The position numbers and the translations under genes were made by a program. From contig OZ244969.1 of assembly GCA_965222725.1 (NCBI GenBank), positions 5,270,001 through 5,334,000 on the forward strand: a DNA stretch of 64,000 nt, given 5' to 3'. Positions 8,642 to 17,585 of this stretch are shown piece by piece (position 1 is the stretch's first letter; each line of letters begins with the position of its first letter). Below the pieces are notes generated by a model that was not told the DNA's origin, searched no databases, and saw only the letters and a program-made list of their open reading frames with translations. The stretch comes from GCA-2748575 sp965222725. GTDB taxonomy: Bacteria; Pseudomonadota; Gammaproteobacteria; Pseudomonadales; Ketobacteraceae.

Positions 8642-8839
8642 ATGGACGTTATTTATTTCCTGATACCTCTGGCATTGCTGCTGCTGATCAATGCCATCGG
8701 TGCTTTCCTCTGGGCAGCCAGAAGCGGTCAGTTTGAAGATCTGGAGCGGGAAGCCCACCGTATTCTGTTCGACGAGGATATGGAAAAACCCGCCAAAAAA
8801 GATCCCCAAAGCGAAGACAACAGCAAAGAGAACGACTAG
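8642..8839 (+). CDS. ccoS: cbb3 oxidase maturation protein CcoS
   Basis: A 65-residue protein with one N-terminal membrane helix (about 3-24) followed by the conserved GQFEDLEREAHRILFDED stretch of the FixS/CcoS family and an acidic, charged tail. CcoS is needed for cofactor insertion into CcoN in related bacteria. It lies 60 bp after ccoI and ends five bases before the next gene, so it probably belongs to the ccoGHIS transcript. Confidence 0.93.
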   Translation: MDVIYFLIPLALLLLINAIGAFLWAARSGQFEDLEREAHRILFDEDMEKPAKKDPQSEDNSKEND

Positions 8840-8844
8840 ACCCT

Positions 8845-9549
8845 ATGGATTTTACCTACTCCCTGATTTCTGCCTTCGCTATTGGTTTTCTCGGCAGCCT
8901 GCATTGTGTGGGCATGTGCGGTGGTATCAGCGGCGCCCTGGCAACGGCGCTGAAACCGGTATCACAACGCTCACCCATGGCCGATATGATACGGCGGCTT
9001 GCCTATCAGTTCATGTACAGCAGTGGCCGGATTTTTTCCTATACAGTAGCAGGTGGTATTGCCGGGTTTCTTGGCCAGCAGATCAGCTCCGGCATGCCCC
9101 ATGGCGTGTCTTATCTGCGCACTTTTGCCGGCATTATGCTGATTTTTCTGGGCCTGTATGTGAGTGGCTGGTGGATGGTGCTGGCCCGCCTGGAACGGGT
9201 GGGCACCCTGCTGTGGAAACGTGTCTCACCCCTTACCCGGCATTTGATGCCGGTGGATCGTTACAGCAAAGCCCTGGCCCTGGGAGCCCTCTGGGGCTGG
9301 CTGCCCTGCGGACTGGTGTACAGCGCGCTGGCCTGGTCCATCGGCAGCGGCAGCGCCGTCGATGGCGCTCTGTTAATGGTTTATTTTGGCATTGGCACCC
9401 TGCCCGCCATGATAGGAGTAGGCTTGTTTGCCAATATTCTTTCTGACATTGCCCGCTCCAAAGCCATGCGTTCGCTGGCAGGTTTATCGCTGATGTTATA
9501 TGGTGTCTGGACCATTTGGGGACATATTCAACCGCACATGCATCACTGA
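8845..9549 (+). CDS. TauE/SafE-like membrane protein linked to the cco cluster
   Basis: A 234-residue integral membrane protein of the sulfite-exporter (TauE/SafE) superfamily, with about six helices. The N-terminal AFAIGFLGSLHCVGMCGGI, containing the HCVGMCGG motif, and the central LGALWGWLPCGLVYSAL are typical of members that sit next to cbb3 or cytochrome c maturation genes. The Cys pair suggests metal or thiol handling, and a copper or reductant transport role in oxidase assembly is proposed for relatives. The substrate cannot be read from sequence. It follows ccoS by five bases and is probably the last gene of the unit. Confidence 0.85.
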   Translation: MDFTYSLISAFAIGFLGSLHCVGMCGGISGALATALKPVSQRSPMADMIRRLAYQFMYSSGRIFSYTVAGGIAGFLGQQISSGMPHGVSYLRTFAGIMLIFLGLYVSGWWMVLARLERVGTLLWKRVSPLTRHLMPVDRYSKALALGALWGWLPCGLVYSALAWSIGSGSAVDGALLMVYFGIGTLPAMIGVGLFANILSDIARSKAMRSLAGLSLMLYGVWTIWGHIQPHMHH

Positions 9550-9592
9550 TCAGCCACTCACCGCACCAACAAGGGAAGTTACCGTTGCCGCC

Positions 9593-10786
9593 ATGAGCGA
9601 CACCATTACATTCAAAGCCTCTGAGTATCCACCTTTGCCCTGGCGCACAGGTATCCGGCACAAACTGCTGGTGAATGGTGGTGAGTTTTTTCCCGCCATT
9701 ATTGAGGCCATTGAAAACGCCCGGGAACAGGTTGAAGTGGAACTTTACCTGGTGGAATCCGGTGCGATTGCCGATCGCTTTATTGACGCCCTGATCCAGG
9801 CCTGTGAACGGGGTGTGAAAGTGCGCATGCTGATTGATTACGTTGGCTCCCAGAAATTCCGCGCCCGTGACAGAAACCGGCTCAACGATAACGGCGTACA
9901 GTTGCGATTGTATAACCGGTTCCAGACCCGGCGTATTTTTCACAACCTGGCGCGGGATCATCGCAAAATCGTAACCATCGATGATCGGGTAGCCTTTGTG
10001 GGTGGTGCAGGCATCAGCGATGATTTCAGCCAGGAAGCCCACGGCGATAAAGCCTGGCGCGAACTCATGCTGGAAATCACCGGAACCGCCGTAAAGGACT
10101 GGCGTGCCCTGTTCGAACGCGCCTGGGAGCAGCACCAGGGACCAGCGGGCCTCAAACACTGGCGTCAGCGAATCTACGATTTCACCCAGACCCACAAAAA
10201 ACACCGCCGGCTGACCACCAACGAACCTCAGGCCAGGGTAAACGGCAGTCGCGGCATGGGCAGCGAACAGATCAAGGGCGCACTGGTTACCGAATTACGT
10301 AAAGCCAAATACACGGCCTGGTTTGCCAGTGCGTATTTTTATCCACCCCGCAAGCTGCGCAAAGCCATTGAAAAGGCGGCACAACGGGGGGTGGATGTGC
10401 GCCTGCTGTTACCGGGCCCCAGAACCGACCACCCTTCCATTCGTTACGCCGGGCGCACTTACTATCAGGGGCTGCTGGAAGCCGGGGTAAAGATTTACGA
10501 ATACCAACCCAGTTTTATGCACATGAAAATTGCCGTGGTGGATGACTGGACCACCGCCGGCTCCTGTAATTTTGATCGCTGGAATCTGCGCTGGAACCTG
10601 GAGGCCAATCAGGAAATTATTGATCCTGACTTTGCCAATCAGGTACGTGACATGCTGGTGCAAGACTTTAAAGAATCCAAACTCTATACCCTGCAAACCT
10701 GGCCGGAACGCCCCCTGCTGCAAAAACTCAAGGAGCGTTTCTGGGCCAATGTGGGTATCTTTCTGGAGCAGTTCTTTTACCGCTAA
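9593..10786 (+). CDS. Phospholipase D-family protein, cardiolipin synthase-like
   Basis: A 397-residue protein with two HKD domains: HRKIVTIDDRVAFVGG in the first half and HMKIAVVDDWTTAGSCNFD in the second. This arrangement is that of bacterial cardiolipin synthases and related phosphatidyltransferases. There is no N-terminal transmembrane pair, so it resembles the ClsB/ClsC type. The start MSDTITFKASEYPPLPW has only a distant AAGGGAAG ribosome site, 14 bp away. A longer in-frame start inside the preceding gene is less likely. It is on the same strand as the cco cluster, 43 bp downstream, but functionally unrelated. Confidence 0.85.
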   Translation: MSDTITFKASEYPPLPWRTGIRHKLLVNGGEFFPAIIEAIENAREQVEVELYLVESGAIADRFIDALIQACERGVKVRMLIDYVGSQKFRARDRNRLNDNGVQLRLYNRFQTRRIFHNLARDHRKIVTIDDRVAFVGGAGISDDFSQEAHGDKAWRELMLEITGTAVKDWRALFERAWEQHQGPAGLKHWRQRIYDFTQTHKKHRRLTTNEPQARVNGSRGMGSEQIKGALVTELRKAKYTAWFASAYFYPPRKLRKAIEKAAQRGVDVRLLLPGPRTDHPSIRYAGRTYYQGLLEAGVKIYEYQPSFMHMKIAVVDDWTTAGSCNFDRWNLRWNLEANQEIIDPDFANQVRDMLVQDFKESKLYTLQTWPERPLLQKLKERFWANVGIFLEQFFYR

Positions 10787-11069
10787 AGGCAAACCAGCCC
10801 TCATTAGAATTTGCAAACCATTCGGGGCGACTTTTTATAAAATTCTGGATTAACCAAAGTTTTTCCTTAGTCCAAATCCCTCTAATAAAACCGTATTAAT
10901 TCCCTTCAATTACTGCTTAAATATTTTTCTCTGTGTTGGGGAACATAAATTAGCAACATGTTCTAACATAAAAATTAGCAATCGCGTTTAAGTTGCTGTC
11001 AGCAATCGAAAACGACCTTTTCAGACTTTGTCAGAGTAGTACCGCATTCGGCGGCCAATAGGTGAAGCA
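10787..11069. other. AT-rich intergenic stretch with two direct repeats
   Basis: No gene is seen. The stretch is clearly richer in A+T than its surroundings. It contains the near-identical repeats AACATAAATTAGCAA (10942-10956) and AACATAAAAATTAGCAA (10965-10981). They precede the orphan gene at 11070 and could be regulator sites; no confident promoter could be picked. Confidence 0.4.
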
Positions 11070-11564
11070 GTGGGAATTTGTGCAAGCGAACTGAGAGAAT
11101 ATGTCATCCGCCCTACCCTACAGGAATTAGGCGTCTGGTCACCCGCCATGGAGGCATTACTTCTTGGAACAGCAGCCCAGGTATCGCAATTCGGGTTTCA
11201 TATCCGGCAGGGCCGCGGACTGGGAATTTTCAATATCGACAGCCAGACGCACCGGGATGTGTGGGATAACTTTTTGGCATTCGATCCCGACCGGGCCAGC
11301 TTTGTGCGCGGTACGGCTTCGCAGCGAGAGTTTTTAAAAGAACCGGATCACGAACTGATAACCAATCTGTCCTACGCCACCGCGATCGCCTGGGGGATTT
11401 ACGCCGCGCAGGATATTGAGCTTCCCGATGATCCATCCGATACCCAGGGCCTGGCGCAACTGTGGCATCGATTTTATCCCCGGCATGACATTACGGCCAC
11501 CCCGTCAGATTTTGTAGAGAGTTATCGCAAGCTGGTGTCTGACGGCCCCAAACTGGTGGCCTGA
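11070..11564 (+). CDS. Phage-type lysozyme-like protein of unknown function
   Basis: A 164-residue soluble protein with no signal peptide. It starts at GTG after an AGGTGA ribosome site. The stretch ELREYVIRPTLQELGVWSP..LLLGTAAQ resembles, from memory, phage-encoded proteins in which GTAAQES is followed by a GLFQM-like segment; here the second part is GLGIFNIDSQTHRDVWDNF. The layout recalls lysozyme or transglycosylase-like folds, but the position where I would expect a catalytic Glu is Val (GTAAQVS), so it may be inactive. It stands alone after an AT-rich gap and could be a phage remnant. The functional assignment is an inference. Confidence 0.45.
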   Translation: MGICASELREYVIRPTLQELGVWSPAMEALLLGTAAQVSQFGFHIRQGRGLGIFNIDSQTHRDVWDNFLAFDPDRASFVRGTASQREFLKEPDHELITNLSYATAIAWGIYAAQDIELPDDPSDTQGLAQLWHRFYPRHDITATPSDFVESYRKLVSDGPKLVA

Positions 11565-11584
11565 GGTTTTATCCAAACAAAGAA

Positions 11585-12790
11585 TTAAACGGCATCCCTT
11601 TGGGAGACAATGCCGGTTCTGCGGATTTTTTCCAGGCTGCCAAACACTTCGATAATGGCATCCCGTGAATCTTTTTCCGGACAGGGCTCCATGGTGAGCA
11701 CACCCATTTCCAGATAGATACCTTCCCTTTCCAGAGCCGGATCCTGCAGGCACTGCAGATTCAGCAGGCTGTTGTACAAACGGGTGACCCTGCGATTGAG
11801 TTCACCACTGGCACAGTTGCAGATCAGCAAGCAAAAGCTGCCCCCGGAAATGCGTGCCGCCGCATCATCAGCCGCCACAATAATCTGATTAACCTGACGG
11901 GCGATGGAACGCAGCAGTGTATCCCCCGCTTCGCTGCCTTTCATTTCATTCAGGCGTTTCAGCTGGGCAATGTTAATGGCCACCAGATGGGACTTGCGCT
12001 GCATCTGAAAGGCCCGGTTCCATTCTTCCAGCAATTCCTGCTCAAAGGCCCTGCGGTTCAGCAGGTGCGTCACCGGATCGGTGGACAGGCGCTCTTCCAG
12101 TACACTGTTGCTGCGTTTTAACTGATCCCGCTCCATGCTCACCAGCAACATCTTGAGAAAATTCTCCCGGGCGTTTTTTTCCTGCCGGTAACACATCATC
12201 AGCGCCAGTACGGTACCGGCAATAATAATAAAATCCAGATAGGCCCATTCGGCAATGGGCGTACCGTCCACGTACATGCCCACATTCGCCATGGCCGCAA
12301 TCATGACGCCGGTAAAAAAGGCCTGATTGAACGGCATGCGAATAAACCCGAACATGAATACCTGCACAAACACCAGCGCGGCATAAAAAATATGTTTGTA
12401 AGGTGCAGGATAGGAAATACAGAGCGCAATAATGGCGGTGGCACAGAAAATGCCGTTAATAAACACCAGCGTGTTCTGGTAAGTCAGCAGTTTGGCCCGG
12501 GCCACGTAATGGCAGGTAAGCAACAGCATGGCGATGGCGGCAAACCGACCCCATTCCGCATAGGGGTTCACCCAGACACCCGCCAGCGACTGAATAATAT
12601 GTGCAATACCCAGCAATACCGCCGCTACCAGTGCCGCCGCTTTAATGGTTTCGCGATACCAGACACTGTGAGCCTGCTGAAACTCCATTTCCAGAATGGT
12701 CTTGAAGGTCAGGCCAAAAGGCGGTGCCTTGCGAAGGGCACTCAACTGGTCCACCACCTGAAAATATTTCTTGTTATCGATCGCTGGCAT
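11585..12790 (-). CDS. Membrane protein with degenerate GGDEF domain
   Basis: A 401-residue protein with about six N-terminal membrane helices (residues 45-200), a short coiled segment and a C-terminal GGDEF-fold domain beginning at LSTDPVTHLLNRRAFEQEL. The active-site signature is ISGGSF at about residue 314 instead of GG(D/E)EF, and no RxxD inhibitory site is seen. Diguanylate cyclase activity is therefore unlikely; it may bind GTP or act as a sensor. It lies downstream of a similar protein with an intact site (12963-14192) on the same strand, separated by 172 bp. Confidence 0.82.
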   Translation of the reverse strand: MPAIDNKKYFQVVDQLSALRKAPPFGLTFKTILEMEFQQAHSVWYRETIKAAALVAAVLLGIAHIIQSLAGVWVNPYAEWGRFAAIAMLLLTCHYVARAKLLTYQNTLVFINGIFCATAIIALCISYPAPYKHIFYAALVFVQVFMFGFIRMPFNQAFFTGVMIAAMANVGMYVDGTPIAEWAYLDFIIIAGTVLALMMCYRQEKNARENFLKMLLVSMERDQLKRSNSVLEERLSTDPVTHLLNRRAFEQELLEEWNRAFQMQRKSHLVAINIAQLKRLNEMKGSEAGDTLLRSIARQVNQIIVAADDAAARISGGSFCLLICNCASGELNRRVTRLYNSLLNLQCLQDPALEREGIYLEMGVLTMEPCPEKDSRDAIIEVFGSLEKIRRTGIVSQRDAV

Positions 12791-12962
12791 TCTGAAGTCT
12801 CCACGCTTCCTCAGGCCCCAGAACGCTTATAACAAGCACACTGGCAAAATACCATTACAAAACGTAACCGGGCATGTCCACGTCCCAAACCCGGCTAGGG
12901 AAAAGCCCGGGGCTTAGGCCGGTTCAAGCGCTGAAGCATAGCAGGGATTGGCGGGAATAAAA

Positions 12963-14192
12963 TCATCCATCTAAAGGAGGTGCCGGAATAATTTCCACAC
13001 GATTCCTGCCACGTTTCTTGGCCAGATAGAGGGCATCATCCGCCTGTTTTAACAGGTCGCCCCGTTCGTTGTGGGCATTGGGGATCTGCACGGCCACGCC
13101 GATACTCACTGTCACACAGTCAGCGATACTGGAATTCGGATGAGGAATACACATCTCGAAAATCTTGCTGCAGAAGTTTTCCGCCACCGCGGTGGCTTCC
13201 TCCCGATCCAGAGCCGGCAGGATAACGCTGAATTCCTCACCGCCATAACGGGCCACCAGATCGCCGGGGCGCCGTGCCTGTGCCAGCAGGTTCTGGGCCA
13301 CTTGCCGCAAGCATTCATCGCCCTTCACGTGCCCCAGGCTGTCGTTGTAAGCCTTGAAATAATCGATATCCACCATTAACAAAGCCAGCGGATACTGCCG
13401 CCGTTTGGCACGCCGCCATTCTTCGTCCAATACATGATCAAAGTGGCGCCGGTTGGAAATACCGGTGAGTGCATCAATATCTACCAGGTTCTTCAGGCGT
13501 TCATTGGCTCTTTTAAGCTGATTGTTTTTACGCTGAATCAGAATTTTCTGTAAAAACTCATTGCGGTTGGATTTTTCAAAGGAATAGGCCGACACCACAC
13601 AGAACATCACTGCCCACAAACCCAGCAGCAGGTAATAAACAGCCGTACGGTCCAGATCATTTAAAAGATACTGGGCATACACGGACACCAGAATATAGAT
13701 CAGCGCAGTAACCAGCGCCCCTACAAAGCCGATACGGGTGAGCGTAAGCCCGCCCATCACCATCGCCAGAATACTGCTGGTATAAAGGTGGTAGGCGTCC
13801 CCCGTCACCACAAACAGCATGCCGTGAGTGGTAAGAATGATCAGTGCCAGGGCAAATACCAGATACCACTGGTAAAAGCGCTCTATCCAGCGGGTTCGCA
13901 AAATAACATAGCAAAGCAGCAAACCCGGTAATCCCACCAGATACCGGATCGCCCATACGGGTAACACATCACGGCCGAGAATGTAGTAATCGCAGGCACC
14001 GAACAGTACGTACAGAACAATCAGAATGGTCAACAACAGCCGCGTATAACGCTTCTGTTTTTTAGCAAACAGTTTCTGATAGCGAACTTCAATGTCCGGC
14101 ACAAAACGCATGCGCCAGCGATCACGATAGAACTCTGCCCCGTTGGCGCTACGGGTTTCCGTTAACTGACCCGGAACGTGGTTGTCTGCCAA
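12963..14192 (-). CDS. Membrane-bound diguanylate cyclase
   Basis: A 409-residue protein with about six membrane helices (residues 48-210), a coiled linker and a GGDEF domain (about 235-400). It makes cyclic di-GMP from two GTP in this family. The active site YGGEEF is at about residue 315, with a product-inhibition site RPGD five residues before it, so it should be active and feedback-controlled. NRRHFDHVLDEEW and DIDYFKAYNDSLGH are conserved metal- and GTP-binding segments. The start is TTG; a downstream ATG at MRFVPD is an alternative. The membrane part resembles that of the degenerate neighbour at 11585-12790. Confidence 0.9.
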   Translation of the reverse strand: MADNHVPGQLTETRSANGAEFYRDRWRMRFVPDIEVRYQKLFAKKQKRYTRLLLTILIVLYVLFGACDYYILGRDVLPVWAIRYLVGLPGLLLCYVILRTRWIERFYQWYLVFALALIILTTHGMLFVVTGDAYHLYTSSILAMVMGGLTLTRIGFVGALVTALIYILVSVYAQYLLNDLDRTAVYYLLLGLWAVMFCVVSAYSFEKSNRNEFLQKILIQRKNNQLKRANERLKNLVDIDALTGISNRRHFDHVLDEEWRRAKRRQYPLALLMVDIDYFKAYNDSLGHVKGDECLRQVAQNLLAQARRPGDLVARYGGEEFSVILPALDREEATAVAENFCSKIFEMCIPHPNSSIADCVTVSIGVAVQIPNAHNERGDLLKQADDALYLAKKRGRNRVEIIPAPPLDG

Positions 14193-14240
14193 AAGCCATC
14201 CCCATCAAATTATTCACGCGGACAAATTGCCGCTCAAACC

Positions 14241-17200
14241 TTATTGCTGCAGAACAAAGGCGCCGGACGAATGCGTCGACGGATCACCATCCACATGGTT
14301 TTTGAAGGTGCCTATAATGCCTTCAGGGCCGGCTCCGGCAGGAGTGCTGGCGCCTGTGCCCACAAGGGCTCCCTTAATGACACCACTGGCGGCTGAACTG
14401 TTCCAGGTGCCACTGCCGCTGCCCGACAGCCGGTTCCCTGAAAGGGAGCCATTATAGGTCATATCCCAGGTATTCGTCGAAGCGCTCACCGTCATATTGG
14501 CATTGAAACTCTGGGACGCAAAATCAACTGTCATACTCATGGCGCTGGGTGCAGACAGAGGCAGGGCATTTTCATAACCCACAAAACCCACCACGGTGGC
14601 GTAGGTGCTGATGCCGGTGGTGGGAATATCGGTGAGGTTGCTGGGTGTAGCCACCACCCAGGAAACGGCGCTGTTGGTGTTGGTAGTGGAAGTGGCATCC
14701 AGCGGATTGTCCTGGATCGTTGCGGAGCCGGTGGGATCATCCCAGGCTCCCCAGTCTACCGGAATTGACCCCAGCATGGCGGAATTGAATATGGGCGTGG
14801 AGGTCAGGTTTTTCCACACGCTGCCATTGGCAACATCCGAGTCACGAAAAATAAAATCGCCACTGCCAGGGAGCGTTGCCAGGCCGGCGTATACTTTGGA
14901 ACCCAGGCTGTCGGCTTCATCAACACTCAGGAAACCGGCCTGGGTAAAGCTGGTGATGGCGGAGCTGTCGATCCGCTCATCCCGGCCAAAGCCATACACT
15001 CCCGTGACATACAGATCGAGATTCCCGGGATCGCCGATCTTGAAGCCGCCGGCAATGCCATCCGCAAAGGTGGAGCCTATATACTGGCCGTCCATACTGA
15101 TATTCACCGGAGAGCCATCGAAATACGCGGTGGAGGATGACACTGTTATGCCATCACCCATCGTACTGCCGCTGAAATTCACGTCAAAGCGCCCGGTACC
15201 ATTAAACACCAGCGCTCCGTCCAGTGTGTCGCTGGCCAGATCCACATTGATATAACCGTATTCCAGCTGCAAAGGCACATCGGTTCCGCTGCCGCTGTCA
15301 TATTGCCAGCCATAAAACACATAGGGCAGACTGAAGGAAATTTGTGATGACAGGGAATCCATGGTGGCCGCATCTATGGGCACGTAGCTGATCCAGCTGT
15401 ACTTGTCCGTGGCAAAGGTGGGGCTGGCAGTGAAGAGGGTATCAATACTGCTGCCGTTCCAGGCGCCCCAGTCCACCGTGTGGCCGTGAAGGCTGGTGGT
15501 GCCACCGGCATGATCAGATTCCACTATCCCCGACCCCAAACGAATGACAGCGCCATAGGGCGATTCCAGGGTATCCACCATCAGAAAATCACCGGCGGTG
15601 GGAGATTCGGATTTGCCTCGTAGCAGCGCCGAAGATGTGGTGAGTGTGGCTTCGAAGGGGCTTTCCTGATACACCCCCATAAAGGCACGATTCAGGTTCT
15701 GTTTTTCTGCCTGGGTGTAACGCTGTTCCTGGCCGACAGCGAAAATGCCATTCACCCATTCGGAGGCATTGCCGTCTTCCCAGAAAAGAAAATGGCCGGC
15801 GATCTGTTCATTGCCTTCCAGCAGAAAGGCTTCGATCTCGCCGCTGGCGCTCATGGGAATCGAACACTGTGCCACACACACCTGACCGGTCACGGAAGAA
15901 AAATTCAGAATCGGTGAGGAGCTGCCGGCAGTGTTTTGCAGGGAACCGTTCATGTTGGTAAAGCTCCACTCCGTTTGCTGAAAGCGATCTCCCTGCACGC
16001 CGTTGACAATCCGGATCTCTCCGTCGGAAACCGTATCGTTCAACCAGTTCAGGGTAAAGCCGATACTGGCAAAGCCTGAGCCTTCATCCAGGACAGGACC
16101 GGCAGAACCATTGCCTGCCAGCACAAAGGTTTTATCAAAACGGGCCTCGCCACTGTCAGGTACCGTTGTCATATCGGCAGGGGAACCGGTAAACCAGTAT
16201 AAATCATTGGTGATGGGTGTAAACAGGGTACCGTCGTTGGCGTCGGTATAAAGCCGTGCCTGACCACCGGACCAACGGCCCCAGTTCAATGCCGAGGTAC
16301 TGGTGTTCACGCTGGTATCAAAGCGGGCGAAGCTGGTCTGATCTGCCACATGAGTGCCCTGACGCAACACATGCAGAATGGATTGATCAGCATAGTCGGG
16401 ATCATCGGGGGGCACGCTCTTGTCCACAAACAGGCCCGGCAGACCGCCGGATTCATCCCGGGCCAGGCCGCCGATCACATTGTCTTCCGGGGCCATGGGG
16501 TCGGGCTCTTTATCAATGGAGGCAACGCCCCAGTGGCCGCCGATATTGTCCAGTTCGGTGGCGGAGATTCTGTCGTCTACAGTGCCGCCGGTTCCACCTC
16601 CGCCACCCCCGGTGCCAGCATCCCCGGTTCCAGAGTCGCCGGAGTTGGTATCACCGGTAGATGAGCCCGGACCAAACAGGGAGTCGTCTCTGATGGCCAG
16701 GTCACCGCCGCCGGATCTGGTGGTGCCGGCTTCGGGGCTGTCCGCTTTATCCTCTTCCTTTTCCTTTCCGTCTTTCAAGCGGGATGTAGCGATTTTCTCG
16801 GAAGGGTCATGCATGGGCAGAGCAGGTTCTGTCGGTGCGCTTTTTTTGTCCCGGTACACCAAGCGATCCGTTAATGTGACCTTATCCGCGCTCGCATCAA
16901 ACTCACCGTTTTCCGATTCATTCTCTTCTTTTATTGCATCACCAGGCTGTTCAGTTCCAGGTGTCACTCCCTCGAACTCCAGATTCAACACCCCTTTCGG
17001 TATCTGGCTGGCACTCACCACCGCAAACCGGAAATCATGACCGTCCCCCACCAGCACTGAACCCATTTGATTACGGACCTGTACCGCACCGTTATGTACT
17101 TTCACTTTAAGCTGAGACGCCAGCAAAGCAGAATAATCCGTTCCCCGGATTCCAATGGTGGCCAGAGGGGTTTCCACTTTGTAGTCCTCCGGGTTTTGCT

Positions 17201-17567
17201 TGCCGATCGCACCCGAAATGGCCCGGAAGCCACCTTTTACCAATTTAAAAAAACTGCGTTCCGGATTGCCGTCAATGCCGGTGTATTCATATTCCGAAAT
17301 CTGCAGCTGGGTATTTTCCTGCAGGGCAATGACACCTTTGTCCTTGAACTTGAGCTGCACCTTGGCTTTTTGGCCGGTGCGGATTTCATCGCCTGCAAAG
17401 ATTTTTGAACGGCGTTTCAGTTTACGTTCCTGATCATTGGCGGTGTCATAGGCGGTAACCTCCCCCACAGACACAATCACAAAGCCCGCCAGATTTTTTG
17501 CCCAGGCGGTGGACAAAGGCAATGCAGCCAGCAGTAAAACAAACATCATGGAGTGCAGCATTCGCAT
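14241..17567 (-). CDS. Large exported FecR-domain protein with three repeated beta modules
   Basis: A protein of about 1108 residues. The ATG start (MRMLHSMMFVLLLAALP) has an AGGTGA ribosome site and gives a clear Sec signal ending in AWA, without a lipobox Cys. A FecR domain follows (about 30-190, TPLATIGIRGTDYSA). Then come an acidic, Gly/Ser-rich linker (about 215-350) and three modules with a W-G-x-W core at about residues 424, 695 and 936 (LNWGRW, VDWGAW, VDWGAW). Each module leads into Ser/Thr/Gly-rich beta sequence, and the C-terminus (GIIGTFKNHVDGD) recalls the barrel end of TbpB-like cargo. It starts ten bases after the stop of the Slam-like gene, so the two form an operon. A secreted or surface-displayed cargo role is inferred. 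Confidence 0.72.
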   Translation of the reverse strand: MRMLHSMMFVLLLAALPLSTAWAKNLAGFVIVSVGEVTAYDTANDQERKLKRRSKIFAGDEIRTGQKAKVQLKFKDKGVIALQENTQLQISEYEYTGIDGNPERSFFKLVKGGFRAISGAIGKQNPEDYKVETPLATIGIRGTDYSALLASQLKVKVHNGAVQVRNQMGSVLVGDGHDFRFAVVSASQIPKGVLNLEFEGVTPGTEQPGDAIKEENESENGEFDASADKVTLTDRLVYRDKKSAPTEPALPMHDPSEKIATSRLKDGKEKEEDKADSPEAGTTRSGGGDLAIRDDSLFGPGSSTGDTNSGDSGTGDAGTGGGGGGTGGTVDDRISATELDNIGGHWGVASIDKEPDPMAPEDNVIGGLARDESGGLPGLFVDKSVPPDDPDYADQSILHVLRQGTHVADQTSFARFDTSVNTSTSALNWGRWSGGQARLYTDANDGTLFTPITNDLYWFTGSPADMTTVPDSGEARFDKTFVLAGNGSAGPVLDEGSGFASIGFTLNWLNDTVSDGEIRIVNGVQGDRFQQTEWSFTNMNGSLQNTAGSSSPILNFSSVTGQVCVAQCSIPMSASGEIEAFLLEGNEQIAGHFLFWEDGNASEWVNGIFAVGQEQRYTQAEKQNLNRAFMGVYQESPFEATLTTSSALLRGKSESPTAGDFLMVDTLESPYGAVIRLGSGIVESDHAGGTTSLHGHTVDWGAWNGSSIDTLFTASPTFATDKYSWISYVPIDAATMDSLSSQISFSLPYVFYGWQYDSGSGTDVPLQLEYGYINVDLASDTLDGALVFNGTGRFDVNFSGSTMGDGITVSSSTAYFDGSPVNISMDGQYIGSTFADGIAGGFKIGDPGNLDLYVTGVYGFGRDERIDSSAITSFTQAGFLSVDEADSLGSKVYAGLATLPGSGDFIFRDSDVANGSVWKNLTSTPIFNSAMLGSIPVDWGAWDDPTGSATIQDNPLDATSTTNTNSAVSWVVATPSNLTDIPTTGISTYATVVGFVGYENALPLSAPSAMSMTVDFASQSFNANMTVSASTNTWDMTYNGSLSGNRLSGSGSGTWNSSAASGVIKGALVGTGASTPAGAGPEGIIGTFKNHVDGDPSTHSSGAFVLQQ

Positions 17568-17585
17568 AATCGTCACCTGCGCCGA

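Noticed and set aside
9233..10204. Open frame of 323 codons on the minus strand opposite the TauE-like and phospholipase D genes
   Set aside because: Both plus-strand genes have clear family motifs over the same bases; this frame has none.
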